A stretch of 64,000 nucleotides of DNA from Tillandsia leiboldiana. Its lineage: Eukaryota; Streptophyta; Magnoliopsida; Poales; Bromeliaceae. The stretch covers positions 36,781,345-36,845,344 of the forward strand of contig CM055068.1 of assembly GCA_029204045.2 (NCBI GenBank). Direction: 5' to 3'. Each line of letters begins with the position of its first letter. Position 1 is the first letter of the stretch. This document shows positions 1-9,648 of the stretch, in pieces. The notes below the pieces were generated by a model that was not told the DNA's origin, ran no database searches, and was given only the letters and a program-made list of their open reading frames with translations. Position numbers and translations under genes: made by a program.

Positions 1-1700
1 TGTGAGGCGTCACTGTAGATCACAAATCCTTCCCCCATAACTGGGAGGGCAAGGATTGGAGCGGTCATCAACCTCTGCTTCAGCTCCTCAAAACAGCTTT
101 GGCAAAACTCGCTCCAAACAAACTTAACCCCTTTTCTGGTCAGACGAGTGAGGGGAGAGGAAAGCTTCACAAAGCCTTCCACAAAGCGCCGATAGTAGCC
201 CGCCAATCCAAGAAAGCTCCGCACCTCGGTGATAGTCGTCGGCCTCGGCCAATCTCTAATAGCCTCCACCTTGGCCGAATCCACCGCCACTCCAGCAGCT
301 GAAACCACATGACCCAGAAAGGCAACCTCCCGGAGCCAAAACTCGCACTTTTTGAACTTAGCATACAACTTTTTCTCTCGCAGAAGCTGTAGCACGGTCC
401 TCAAGTGCTCCTCGTGCTCCAGATCACTCCGGGAGTAGATCAGAATATCATCGATGAACACCACCACAAACCGATCCAAAAATGGCTGAAAAATCCTGTT
501 TATCAAGTCCATGAATGCGGCAGGGGCATTAGTCAACCCAAAAGGCATCACAGTAAACTCATAATGCCCATACCGCGATCTGAAAGCCGTCTTGGAGATG
601 TCCTCAGCCCTCACCCTAAGCTGGTGGTAACCGGACTGCAGATCAATCTTCGAGAACACAGATGCTCCCTGTAACTGATCAAACAAATCATCTATCCGGG
701 GGAGGGGATACTTGTTCCGGATGGTCACTTTGTTCAATTCCCTATAATCCACGCACAACCGCAGTGATCCATCCTTCTTCTTAACAAACAACACAGGTGC
801 TCCCCACGGAGAAACACTGGGTCTAATGAAGCCCCTATCCAAAAGATCCTGAAGCTGGGCTTTCAACTCCCTCAACTCAGCTGGCGCCATCCTATAGGGT
901 GCCTTTGAGATTGGTGCAGTCCCAGGGACTACATCAATCACAAACTCAATCTCCCTCTCCGGCGGCATCGTCGTCAACTCAGGTGGAAACACATCTGGGA
1001 ACTCTCGGACGATAGGGATATCCTCGAGTCCCAGTGCCGCCGTAGGCACCTCCACCACGGTGGCCAAAAAGGCAGTGCAACCTCTACTCATCATCCTCCT
1101 AGCTCTCGCCGAGGAAATGGTCGCTGCGAACAGCGTGCTCTGGCAGCCTCTGAAGATGAACTCCTCCTGTCCTGGCTCGCGAAGAGTCACCGTCCTCTCT
1201 CTGCAGTCGATAGTGGCGGAGTACCGAGATAGCCAATCCATCCCCAACATCAAGTCAAAATCATGGAGCTGCTGCAAGACAAGTAAGTCTGCAGGCAAAA
1301 TCCAAGGCCCCAACTGCACCGGGCATGCCAAACAACGCTCCTCGACATGCAAAACGTGATCAGGAACCCGCACTTCTAATGCACAAGACAATGACTCTAC
1401 CTCTAGACCATGCAGGGATGCAAATGCTCGACTAATGAAAGAATGAGATGCTCCAGTGTCGAATAAAGAGCGAGCCCGAATACCAAAAAGTAGAGTAATA
1501 CCTGCCACCACCTGGTCTGCCGCTGCGGAATCTGCTAATTGGGCGGCATACACCCGCCCGCTCGGTGCTGGAGGTCGAGAATCTGAAAGATGGGAGGTGG
1601 ACGGCCCGCTCGCTGGAGCATAAGGCCGCTGAGCTGATGGCTGCTGCTGCTGAGGGGGATATGGAGCCGACGCCGAAGAAGGTGCCGAACAAGTAGCAAG
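1..1700 (-). CDS. Element A protease, reverse transcriptase and start of RNase H (open, cut by window edge)
   Basis: Reading the minus strand by eye, the frame stays open from about 1700 to position 1, over 550 codons with no stop. Protease comes first, with the aspartic active site FDTGAS near 1455-1475 and then GMDWLSRY near 1230-1250. The linker RGCQSTLFAATI follows near 1120-1160. Reverse transcriptase has LDRGFIRPSVSPWGAP, DLQSGYHQL, the VMPFGLTNAPAAF block near 520-560 and the catalytic FIDDILIYS near 430-460. The RNase H entry VIYSDASH lies at the left edge. It would mature Gag-Pol and copy element RNA into DNA. Because the frame meets no stop inside the window, simple ORF finding misses it. 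This is the best preserved gypsy pol in the left half. Confidence 0.85.
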
Positions 1701-2906
1701 GGGGGCAAGTAGCTCGCACATGCCCCGGCTGTCCACAACGGAAGCATCGACCCCATCTCTGATCACAAGTGATGGCGGCATGCTGACCGCCGCAGAAGAT
1801 ACATCGGTCAGAAGATCGGGGCTGTCTCGGCTGCTGCTGCTGTCTCGAGGACTGCTGCTGAGATCTCTGCTGCCTCTGCTGCGATCTCTGCTGCTGGTGC
1901 TGCTGCTGATGCTGCTGCGGTCTCTGGGGTCCACCAGGACCTCTCCTATCAGATCGCCCACGGCCGTAAGACTGGGACTGCGGCGGCCGTGGCGGTCTCC
2001 ATGAGCTGGCCTGTCCCCCGTCCTCTGGGGCTGGTCGCTTCCTGTCGGAACCCTGCGCGACCGCGGCCCTCCGTCTGGCCACCTGCTGATCGCCTCTCTC
2101 CACCCACTGTGCGTGCTCTGCGGCTGCCTCTAGGGTCTGAAATCTCTGTGCATGCACAAGCGTGAAAATCTCTGGACGGAGGCCTCCCTCGAACAACTCA
2201 ACCTGGTGTGGACCGTCACGAGCGACGAAGGGCACACAGTTCAGCAACTCCATGAACTCCTGGAATAGACATGGGCCGGTCGATCGCCCTGCTGCAGATT
2301 CTTCAAGTCGTCCTCCAACTTCTTCTTCACACTGGTAGAAAAATAGGTGTCCAATACCATCCGTTTGAACTCCTCCCAAGGCAACTGCCGAGCGATCCGG
2401 AACTCCAGTGGCTCAACTCGCTGCCACCAAAAATCAGCATCTCCATCCAAACAGTGCACCGCCATGTGCACTCGATACCTCGGGTCGATGAAGAAGTCCC
2501 GAAAAAGCTTCTCCATCGCAGAAAGCCATCTCCCAACAGCCCGGGCTGAGCATCCCGCCCCGAGAATCTAGGTGGTCCCCGCTTAACAAACGCAGCGAGT
2601 TTGTCAGCAAAATCCCGCTCCTCCTCCGCAGTCAAAGGCTGAATAGCTCCAGGAGCCCCGCTACTAGAAGATGGTGCCGTCGGCACAAAAGGTACAACAA
2701 GAGGCACAGGGGCCTCAGGAACAGCTGGGGGTGGTGCCTCCCTCTGAGCAAGCAGCTGCTCAATCCTCTGCTCCTGGCGGCGCTGACCCTCCGCCAACTG
2801 GGCCACCAAGGCCCGCAACTCAGTAAGCTCGGGGGGGGTAGGCTGCTCTGGCTCAACAGGGGGTGAAGGGACACCCCGTGTGGGAAATCCGACGTCGAGG
2901 AGGCAT
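1700..2906 (-). pseudogene. Element A gag, frameshifted
   Basis: The likely start is ATG at 2906 (MPPRRRI), matching the start of gag in element C. The product is a capsid/nucleocapsid polyprotein. Order: a Pro-rich N-terminus, the capsid region (RFSGRD, MEKLFRDFFIDPRYRVHMAV near 2460-2516, FMELLNCVPFVARDG near 2210-2255), a Gln-rich linker encoded by CAG/CTG-type triplets (1800-1960), then two Cys motifs, CIFCGGQHAAITC and the CCHC knuckle CFRCGQPGHVRATC (1710-1800). Frame breaks lie near 2885, 2550 and 2265. A last one falls at a run of six G (1700-1705, plus strand), where element C is in frame into protease. The breaks could be mutations or uncorrected read errors. Confidence 0.75.
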
Positions 2907-3177
2907 CCTGCCACAAGAAACCAATCATCAGCAACAAACCCCACACGACCCAATCTGGCGAAAGTCAAAGACATCCCCCTATTTCTGTCACCTTATGTTG
3001 TCTGCAGCCAACATAATGGTCCAACAGAGATAGGCTATGTCGATCTCTCTTCACTCACAGGAAGAGTCAACTACAAAATCACCGACTTTCGCAAAATGTT
3101 ACGCCACTCACGCCCTATCATCCTAGGGTCTGTCCAAAAGCCTAGGGTTTCCTAAGTCCCAACTGACCTATCCCTAA

Positions 3178-3189
3178 GCTCTGATACCA
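3178..3189 (-). promoter_or_regulatory. Primer-binding site of element A
   Basis: TGGTATCAGAGC on the minus strand, complementary to the 3' end of plant initiator Met-tRNA, eight bases inside the LTR end at 3198. It primes minus-strand DNA synthesis. Confidence 0.9.
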
Positions 3190-3197
3190 ACTTAATC

Positions 3198-6100
3198 TGT
3201 CACGCCCCGGGTGTAAACCAGAACCCGGGCCCGTCTACAGATCCGCCGTGCATGCGGTATTTCCCACATACACGAAGCGTCGGTAACCTGCTCAGATAAG
3301 AAATAATAATAAAAGAGCATAATAATCAGAGCTAAACTAAAACTACTGTATCTCAGACAGAAGCTGGAAGTAAAAGAGTACAACAGTGGAATAAAATACA
3401 GATGTCTCTCCCAGCTCACCACTAAATACAAACAGCTGGCAAAAGCCAGACCCAAAAAGAAATAAACAAAAGCTGTCTGAGAAGACCAGGTACCCAAAAG
3501 CTCCAGCTACAACCCTCGGGAGGCTCTCTATCTAGTCCGTGATGCGCTTGCCCCGATCAGTTGCTGACGGCCCAGCAACTCCCACTGAGGACTCTGCAAA
3601 ACAAGGGGAAAGAAAAAGAACAAGAAAAACAATGGGGGTAAGTACTACCATAAACAGTAGCCTCCCCTAGTGGGTAAAGCCTCAGCTCAGATATGCCCAC
3701 CAGGTGATCAGAGGCAAAAGGGAAAGGAAAAAAAAAGGGGGTGTAGATAGAGAGAGCAACTGATAAAATGCTATCCCTAATATGCCTCTACACGATAACT
3801 CAACACGGATGGAAAAGGAATGCATCAGTATAAAGAAGTCTGTCCAAAGAACCCAATCTGACCGCCAGTGGACACTGGCACTGCCTGCTCTGCCGCGACG
3901 GGTATGCCAGCCTACGCATAACACCGAAGCACAAGGAGTCCCCAGGACTCAAGTCTGTCTGCCGCGCACTCCGGAGTCGCACTCGTGGGGAGCGACCCAC
4001 ACGAGGAAAGTAAGTAACCACAAGTAACCTGATATAGCAGGACTGGATCGAGACTCAATGAAGTGGGAAAGACCCTCCACTAAAGAAAGCCCGATCCCCA
4101 AACACCCAATCCGATGCAATAGTATAAGCCGGTCGACCACCCAAGATCCGTGGTCGCCGCAACACCCTGACATAAACCCAACCTGTCCCAAATCCCCAAT
4201 ATCCGACTACACTGTCCAACACACGCTCGAACCTGAGCGACTAAGCCGCAAGTGTCAATACAAGGAGGAGGAAAGAGTAAATGCATGGTTTCTCCTAAGT
4301 CAAGTCCCAAAAATAGTATAGCAGTAAATGATGACATAATCATGTGACCAATTTAATCATGCATTGTCTCAATATTTTGTCCAGTTTCCGAGAATAGCAG
4401 TTTAGAGTGACATAAGCTAGGGTGACAGTCCCATAAGAATAATCATCAGTTTTGCAGTCCTCAATTAATATCACTTGTCTCTAAGCATACAGTCCAGAAA
4501 TTAAGCGATTAAAACAAGTAATCAGTCTAACAATAATTTTTCATGGATTAGATAACCAATAATTTGCTCCCTAAAGCATGCGAGTCTACCAATTAACGCA
4601 TTTAGCAACATCAAAACAAGGGTACTCTGATATTCCTAGTGGGCATAACAAAGGAGAGGAGTACAACCACCACCCACCTGGTGCAAACTGTCCACAGGTC
4701 CGTACAGCTAGAAAATACCAAAACTCCAAATCCTTGCTCCCACAATTTTAGCGCACCCGAAATATTCTGGTACAATACAAAGCTTACTAATTACACTTAG
4801 GCTCCCAATTATTGCTCTCATAACCATCTACACACCTCGGATTCACAACTGTTAAATTATCACCTGCAGAAAGTGCCCAGAAAATTCCAAGAAAAATACC
4901 ACAGCGATCCTCGCGTCGATAGCTTCGCAACGTACCTTGCACGCCCAAATCCGAGTTCGGTAAGTCAAGATAAAAATTCGGCAAGGGGGTACACTCATAC
5001 AAAAATCTGTGCTAAAAAACTGTGCACTGTTCACTGAGAGAAACAGTAATTTCACCTCGAAATAATCTCACAAAAATCCGAATAAAAATACGACCGTGTT
5101 CGTTGCGAACCGTAGATGAAAAAGTTGTATATAGCTCGTTTCCGTCTGATGCTCGTGCGCGAAGATATGGTCAAATACCCCGCTGCTGTCAAGGAAGTCC
5201 ACACAGAATAAAGGGGTCCCTGTTTGCCTCGGGATCCGTGCCAAAACCTCGAAACGAGAAAAGCGCGACCAAAACAAAGATGAAGTACTACCTCTTAGGA
5301 GTCTACCGGCCAAGAATCACAGCAAAATGATCTCGGGGTAGCCCAGGGGAGCTAAAACACTGTCGCTGCGCCGAAGAAGAACCCAGGAATGCAACGTCGC
5401 GCCGCGCCGTAAAAATGGGGAACCTCGGGATTCGAGCCTCCAAAAATCCTAGAACTTGGCAGGAAGATCAGGATAAGAGGGGAAAATTTCACCAAGAGGA
5501 AGCTCGGGGAGATCTTGCACAGACAGAGAGGAAAAAAGGCAGCAAGAGGGCTCGGGCTGGCTATTTATAGGCTGAAGAAATCTTTTGGGAAAATACCCAT
5601 CAGGTCCCAACTTTCGGGCGCCCGAAAGTTTTCGGGCGCACACAGTGCGGCCCGGCCCAGAACTTTCGGGCGCGCACAGTGCGGCCCAGCCCAAAATGCT
5701 CCGTCGGACGGGATCCTGGCTTCGTCCGACCCGCCCCGGCGCCCGCCACGTGTCGCCCGAACAGGCGGCAGCCATGCAAGCTGCCGCGGAGTGCGCCACG
5801 TGTCCCCCGCCCGCGTCAACGCGGTAGGTGGCGCCCGCGAATCAGCGGGCGCCACGTGGCGCTGCCCACGACGCCGCACCTGCCCCGCGTACGGCCACCT
5901 GCCCGCGACCTGCCCCCGCGCTGCGTGGACCGCGCGCACATGCGCCCGCCAACCGGGTGCTGCCACGTGGCACGCCCCCGGTCCACGCCTCCCCGCGCTC
6001 GCCCGTGGACCAAGCGCGCGTGGGCCGCCCAATCAGGCGCTGCCACGTGGACACCCGGGTCCACTGCGCCCCGCGGGCACCCCGGTCACAGCCCAGACCT

Positions 6101-6479
6101 TCCGTGGACCCAGCCGCGTCGCCGCCCATCCGAGCCTGCCACGTGGCATCCCCCGCCGGTCCACGGCTCCCCCATGCACCAAAAATCCAGTAAAACTTTC
6201 GGAGTCCGTTTTTGGGCATCCGGACTCAGAATTTAGCAAACAAAAGTCGTTTTCAAGCGTTTTTTTTTCCGCACTGAATCCAAATCCACCCTCTATTTGG
6301 CCAAATTCCCTTCCTAAAATTCGGCAAAAGCAGCCGAAGGCCAATACAGCCAACCAAAGCTCACAGGGTCCATCTGTGGCATCCCTTTGATGCACCATGG
6401 GCCAGATACACCATCAACAGGTGTTTGCACAGTGGATTCATGGGAAAAGCTGCAAGGGGGGGTTTCAGGGGTCCCTACA
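3198..6479 (-). repeat. LTR shared by elements A (5' LTR) and B (3' LTR)
   Basis: On the plus strand it starts TGTCACGCCCC (3198) and ends CCCTACA (6479), so on its own strand it runs TGTAGGG to GGCGTGACA. A primer-binding site lies outside one end and a polypurine tract outside the other, so a single LTR serves two internal regions. At about 3.28 kb it is long. It has a GC-rich U3 (about 5600-6200), a TATA box at 5561-5570 and a U5 hairpin near the 3198 end. Long open frames inside the GC-rich part are chance frames and are not annotated. Related to, but clearly different from, the LTR of C. Confidence 0.88.
5561..6145 (-). promoter_or_regulatory. LTR A U3 promoter: TATA box plus six G-boxes
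   Basis: The minus strand reads CTATAAATAG at 5561-5570. Upstream of it on that strand are six CACGTG cores at 5747, 5797, 5853, 5964, 6044 and 6140, most in the context GCCACGTGG or GCCACGTGT. A perfect 22-bp palindrome with half-site AACTTTCGGGC lies at 5609-5630, about 40 bp upstream of the TATA box. CACGTG is the known plant binding core for bHLH and bZIP factors. That these sites drive the LTR is inference. Confidence 0.65.
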
Positions 6480-6498
6480 TCCTCCCCCACTAAAAAAA

Positions 6499-6513
6499 GT
6501 TCGTCCCCGAAAC
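6499..6513 (-). promoter_or_regulatory. Inverted repeat beside the polypurine tract of B
   Basis: Plus GTTCGTCCCCGAAAC, a nearly symmetric sequence just inside the polypurine tract. Equivalent GTTTCG..CGAAAC copies sit at the same place in C, G, H and F. Confidence 0.6.
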
Positions 6514-6559
6514 AAAGAAAAAACAGAACAGACGTACCTCACCCAGAAGTCTCGAATAA

Positions 6560-7907
6560 GAAAGGTGGCATCCCTCATCACTGTCTCCAGCTCCCAAGTA
6601 CCTCTCGCTCCTCGTGATTGCTCCACAGATCTTCACATACGGAATGGCCGATTGCGCAATTCCCTCACCTCACGAGCAAGAATTCGCAACGGGCGCTCCT
6701 CGTAGACCAAGTCCTCGCCGATCTCCAACGAGTGAAGTCAATCAGTGTGACGGGTCAAAACATACCTCCTCAGAGCTGAGACATGGAAGACATCATGAAC
6801 TCCGGCCAGGGCGCGGGTAAGCAACTCTGTATGCCACAGGACCAACTCTGTCAAGTACCTCAAAGGGTCCAATAAAGGGGACTGAGCTTTCCCCGTACTC
6901 CAAATCTCCGACCCCTTTCGAGGCGAGACCTTCAAGAAGACATGATCACCAACCTGAAACTCCAGGTCTCGCCGTCGAGTATCGGCGTAGCTCTTCTGAC
7001 GACTCTGGGCTGTTTCAAGATGCCGCGAATAATCCTGACTTTTTCCTCTGCCTCCAAAAGTAAATCCGGTCCCAAAGTCCTTCTCTCCACCCACGTCACT
7101 CCAATAAGGGAGACCGACACTTGCGTCCATACAACGCTTCAAACGGAGCCATCTGGATGCTCGCCTGATAGCTGTTGTTGTACGCGAACTCAACCAACGC
7201 AAGTGCCGGTACCACCCTCCTCCAAAATCCATAACGCACGCTCTCAACATATCCTCGAGGGTCTGTATGGTGCGTTCTGACTGTCCATCGGTCTGTGGGT
7301 GGAAAGCGTGCTAAACCTGAGCTGAGTCCCCAATGCAGAATGCAAACTCCCCCAAAAGCGTGATACGAATCTCGGGTCTCGATCTGACACAATCGAAGCA
7401 GGTATGCCGTGACCTCACTATCTCATCCAGATATAATTGTGCCAAACGCTCCAGTGACCAGTCATCTGAACCGGTAAGAAGTGCGCCGACTTGGTGAGTC
7501 TGTCCACAATAACCCAGATCGCATCAGCCCCGCTCTGCGCCCTCGGCAATCCAGTGACGAAATCCATAGTGACGTGGTCCCATTTCCACTCGGGAATTGG
7601 AAGACTCTGCAACTTACCAGCAGGAACGCGATGCTCTGCTTTCACTTGCTGGCAAGTTAAACATGAGCTACGAATCTCCCAATGTCCCGCTTCATCCCGG
7701 GCCACCAAAACTGTGCCTTGAGGTCCTTATCCTTAGTACCTCCAGGATGATGGTATAGGGTGTAAAATGGGCCTCTCTCAAAATCTGATCTCTAATCTCC
7801 TGATCCATAGGCACACACACTCGGTCCCTGTACCGCAGTACTCCCGAGCTATCCACAGAAAAATCCCCTGTCTGATCCGCCTGAAGCTGCGTCCTGATCC
7901 TCATCAA
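6560..7907 (-). pseudogene. Element B integrase, broken
   Basis: Integrase inserts the DNA copy into the chromosome. On the minus strand the pieces are: the HHCC zinc region ending in SCLTCQQVKAEHRVPAGK (about 7600-7660), the core with MDFVTGLPRAQSGAD and WVIVDRLTKSAHF (about 7490-7570), ALVEFAYNNSYQASIQMAPFEALYGRKCRSP (about 7110-7200, paraphrased by position), the GDHVFLKVSP motif (about 6930) and a chromodomain-like end near 6570-6610. These fall in several frames separated by one-base indels (for example near 7120, 7260, 7410 and 7700), so no full protein can be made as written. The sister copy in C shows what is missing. Confidence 0.75.
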
Positions 7908-9548
7908 GTGGGGTCCTCACTCTGAGTGTCCCTGATCCTCTCCAACAGAGTGGGCTGCAAGACCATAGACATGAGTCTAGCAGAGACCCCAGGGGATACT
8001 ACCTCCAACTGTAACCGCCTCATCTGCTCGACCAACGCGCCTGCTGCGAGATCAATAAGCTCAGACTCGTCCTCCTACTCAAAGCATCTGCCACGACATT
8101 GGCCTTGCCGGATGGTAAAGATACTCAGATCGTAATCCTTTAACAACTCCAACCACCGGCGTTGCCTCAAATTCAGCTCCTTTTGGGTGAACAGATACTT
8201 CAAGCTCTTGTGATCAGTATATATCTCGCAATGCTCTCCATACAAATAATGCCGCCACAGCTTCAGAGCAAACACCACCGCTGCCAGCTCAAGATCATGA
8301 GTAGGGTAATTTTTTCTCATAGTCCTTCAATTGCCGCGAAGCATAGGCAATTACCCTACCATGCTGCATCAACACACACCCCAGACCACTATGTGAGGCA
8401 TCACTGTAGATCACAAATCCTTCCCCCATAACTGGGAGGGCAAGGATTGGAGCGGTCATCAACCTCTGCTTCAGCTCCTCAAAACAGCTTGGCAAACTCG
8501 CTCCAAACAAACTTAACCCCTTTTCTGGTCAGACGATTGGGGAGAGGAAAGCTTCGCAAAGCCTTCCACAAAGCGCCGATAGTAGCCCGCCAATCCAAGA
8601 AAGCTCCGCACCTCTCGTGATAGTCGGCGGCCTCGGCAATCTCAATAGCATCCACCTTGGGCGGATCCACCGCCACTCCAGCAGCTGAACCCACTCCCAG
8701 AAAGGCAACCTCCCGAGCCAAAACTCGCACTTTTTGAACTTAGCATACAACTTTTTTCTCTCGCAGAAGCTGTAGCACGGTCCTCAATGCTCCTCGTGCT
8801 CCAGATCACTCCGGGAGTAGATCAGAATATCATCGTGAACACCACCACAAACCGTCCAAAAATGGCTGAAAAATCCTGTTCATCAGTCCAGAATGCGCAG
8901 GGGCATTAGTCAACCCAAAAGGCATCACAGTAAACTCATAATGCCCGACCGCGATCTGAAAGCCGTCTTGGAGATGTCCTCGGCCCTCACCCTAAGCTGG
9001 TGGTAACCGGACTGCAGATCAATCTTCGAGAACACAGATGCTCCCTGTAACTGATCAAACAAATCATCTATCCGGGGGAGGGGATACTTTTCCGGATGGT
9101 CACTTTGTTCATTCCCTATAACCAAGCACAACGCAGTGATCCATCCTTCTTCTTAACAAACAACACAGGCGCTCCCCACGGAGAAACACTGGTCTAATGA
9201 AGCCCCTATCCAAAAGATCTGAAGCTGGGCTTTCAACTCCCTCAACTCAGCTGCGCCATCCTATAGGGTGCCTTTGAGATTGGTGCAGTCCCAGGGACTA
9301 CATCAATCACAACTCAATCTCCCTCTCCGGCGGCCATCGTCGTCAACTCAGGTGGAAACACATCTGGGAACTCTCGGACGATAGGGAATCCTCGAGTTCC
9401 CAGTGCCGCCGTAGGCACCTCCACCACGTGGCCAAAAAGCGTGCAACCTCTCCATCATCCTCCTAGCTCTCGCCGAGAAATGGTCGCTGCGAACAGCGTG
9501 CTCTGGCAGCCTCTGAAGATGACTCCTTCCTTTCCTGGCTCGCGAAGA
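7908..9548 (-). pseudogene. Element B RNase H, reverse transcriptase and protease remnant
   Basis: RNase H (THDLELAAVVFALKLW and CEIYTDHKSLKYLFTQKEL) spans about 8075-8320. It continues into VIYSDASHSGLGCVLMQ near 8350-8440 and into reverse transcriptase, whose RIDDLFDQLQGASVFSKIDL block is at 9030-9110. The same sequence in element A (1-1190) is one open frame. In B it is broken by many single-base deletions, for example around 8490, 8765, 8835, 8885-8900, 9090-9130 and 9190-9260. Protease sequence fades into the N run at 9549. I suspect read error rather than decay for most of these breaks, because the losses are nearly all single bases and cluster next to the gap. Confidence 0.7.
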
Positions 9549-9648
9549 NNNNNNNNNNNNNNNNNNNNNNNNNNNNNNNNNNNNNNNNNNNNNNNNNNNN
9601 NNNNNNNNNNNNNNNNNNNNNNNNNNNNNNNNNNNNNNNNNNNNNNNN
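9549..9648. other. Assembly gap of exactly 100 N
   Basis: 100 consecutive N, a conventional scaffold gap of unknown true size. To its left the sequence is in element B protease; to its right it starts within the first few bases of the element C 3' LTR. At least B's gag, primer-binding site and 5' LTR are expected in between, and the lost 3' half of Sirevirus E1 should lie on the far side of C. Confidence 0.97.

Larger units (their letters stand above)
1..6479 (-). mobile_element. Ty3/gypsy LTR retrotransposon A, 5' part
   Basis: Read on the minus strand, this is the 5' LTR (3198-6479), a primer-binding site, gag, protease, reverse transcriptase and the start of RNase H, cut by the left window edge. 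Domain order gag-PR-RT-RH and the motifs are those of Ty3/gypsy elements; the chromodomain-like tails of the sister copies B and C point to the plant chromovirus Tekay/Del group. That lineage call is family knowledge rather than a tree. The 3' half and 3' LTR lie outside the window. Element B's 3' end abuts the same LTR, so A and B form an LTR-sharing tandem. Confidence 0.9.
6480..9548 (-). mobile_element. Ty3/gypsy internal region B, 3' two thirds, ending at the assembly gap
   Basis: From 6480 the minus-strand polypurine tract (plus TCCTCCCCCACT), integrase, RNase H, reverse transcriptase and protease follow, up to the N run. Positions 8391-9548 align base for base with 1 to about 1190 of element A apart from many single-base losses, so B belongs to the same subfamily. 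Gag, primer-binding site and 5' LTR must be in the gap or lost. The density of one-base deletions rises towards the gap. Confidence 0.85.

Noticed and set aside
1800..1960. CTG/CAG microsatellite
   Set aside because: The triplets are interrupted and in frame as the Gln-rich Gag linker shared by A and C, so this is coding composition.
5449..6398. Several overlapping long open frames on both strands in the GC-rich part of LTR A (up to 291 codons)
   Set aside because: They overlap in many frames, have Pro/Ala/Arg-rich low-complexity products and sit in an LTR U3. High GC lowers stop frequency, and the same effect appears in LTR C and LTR G.
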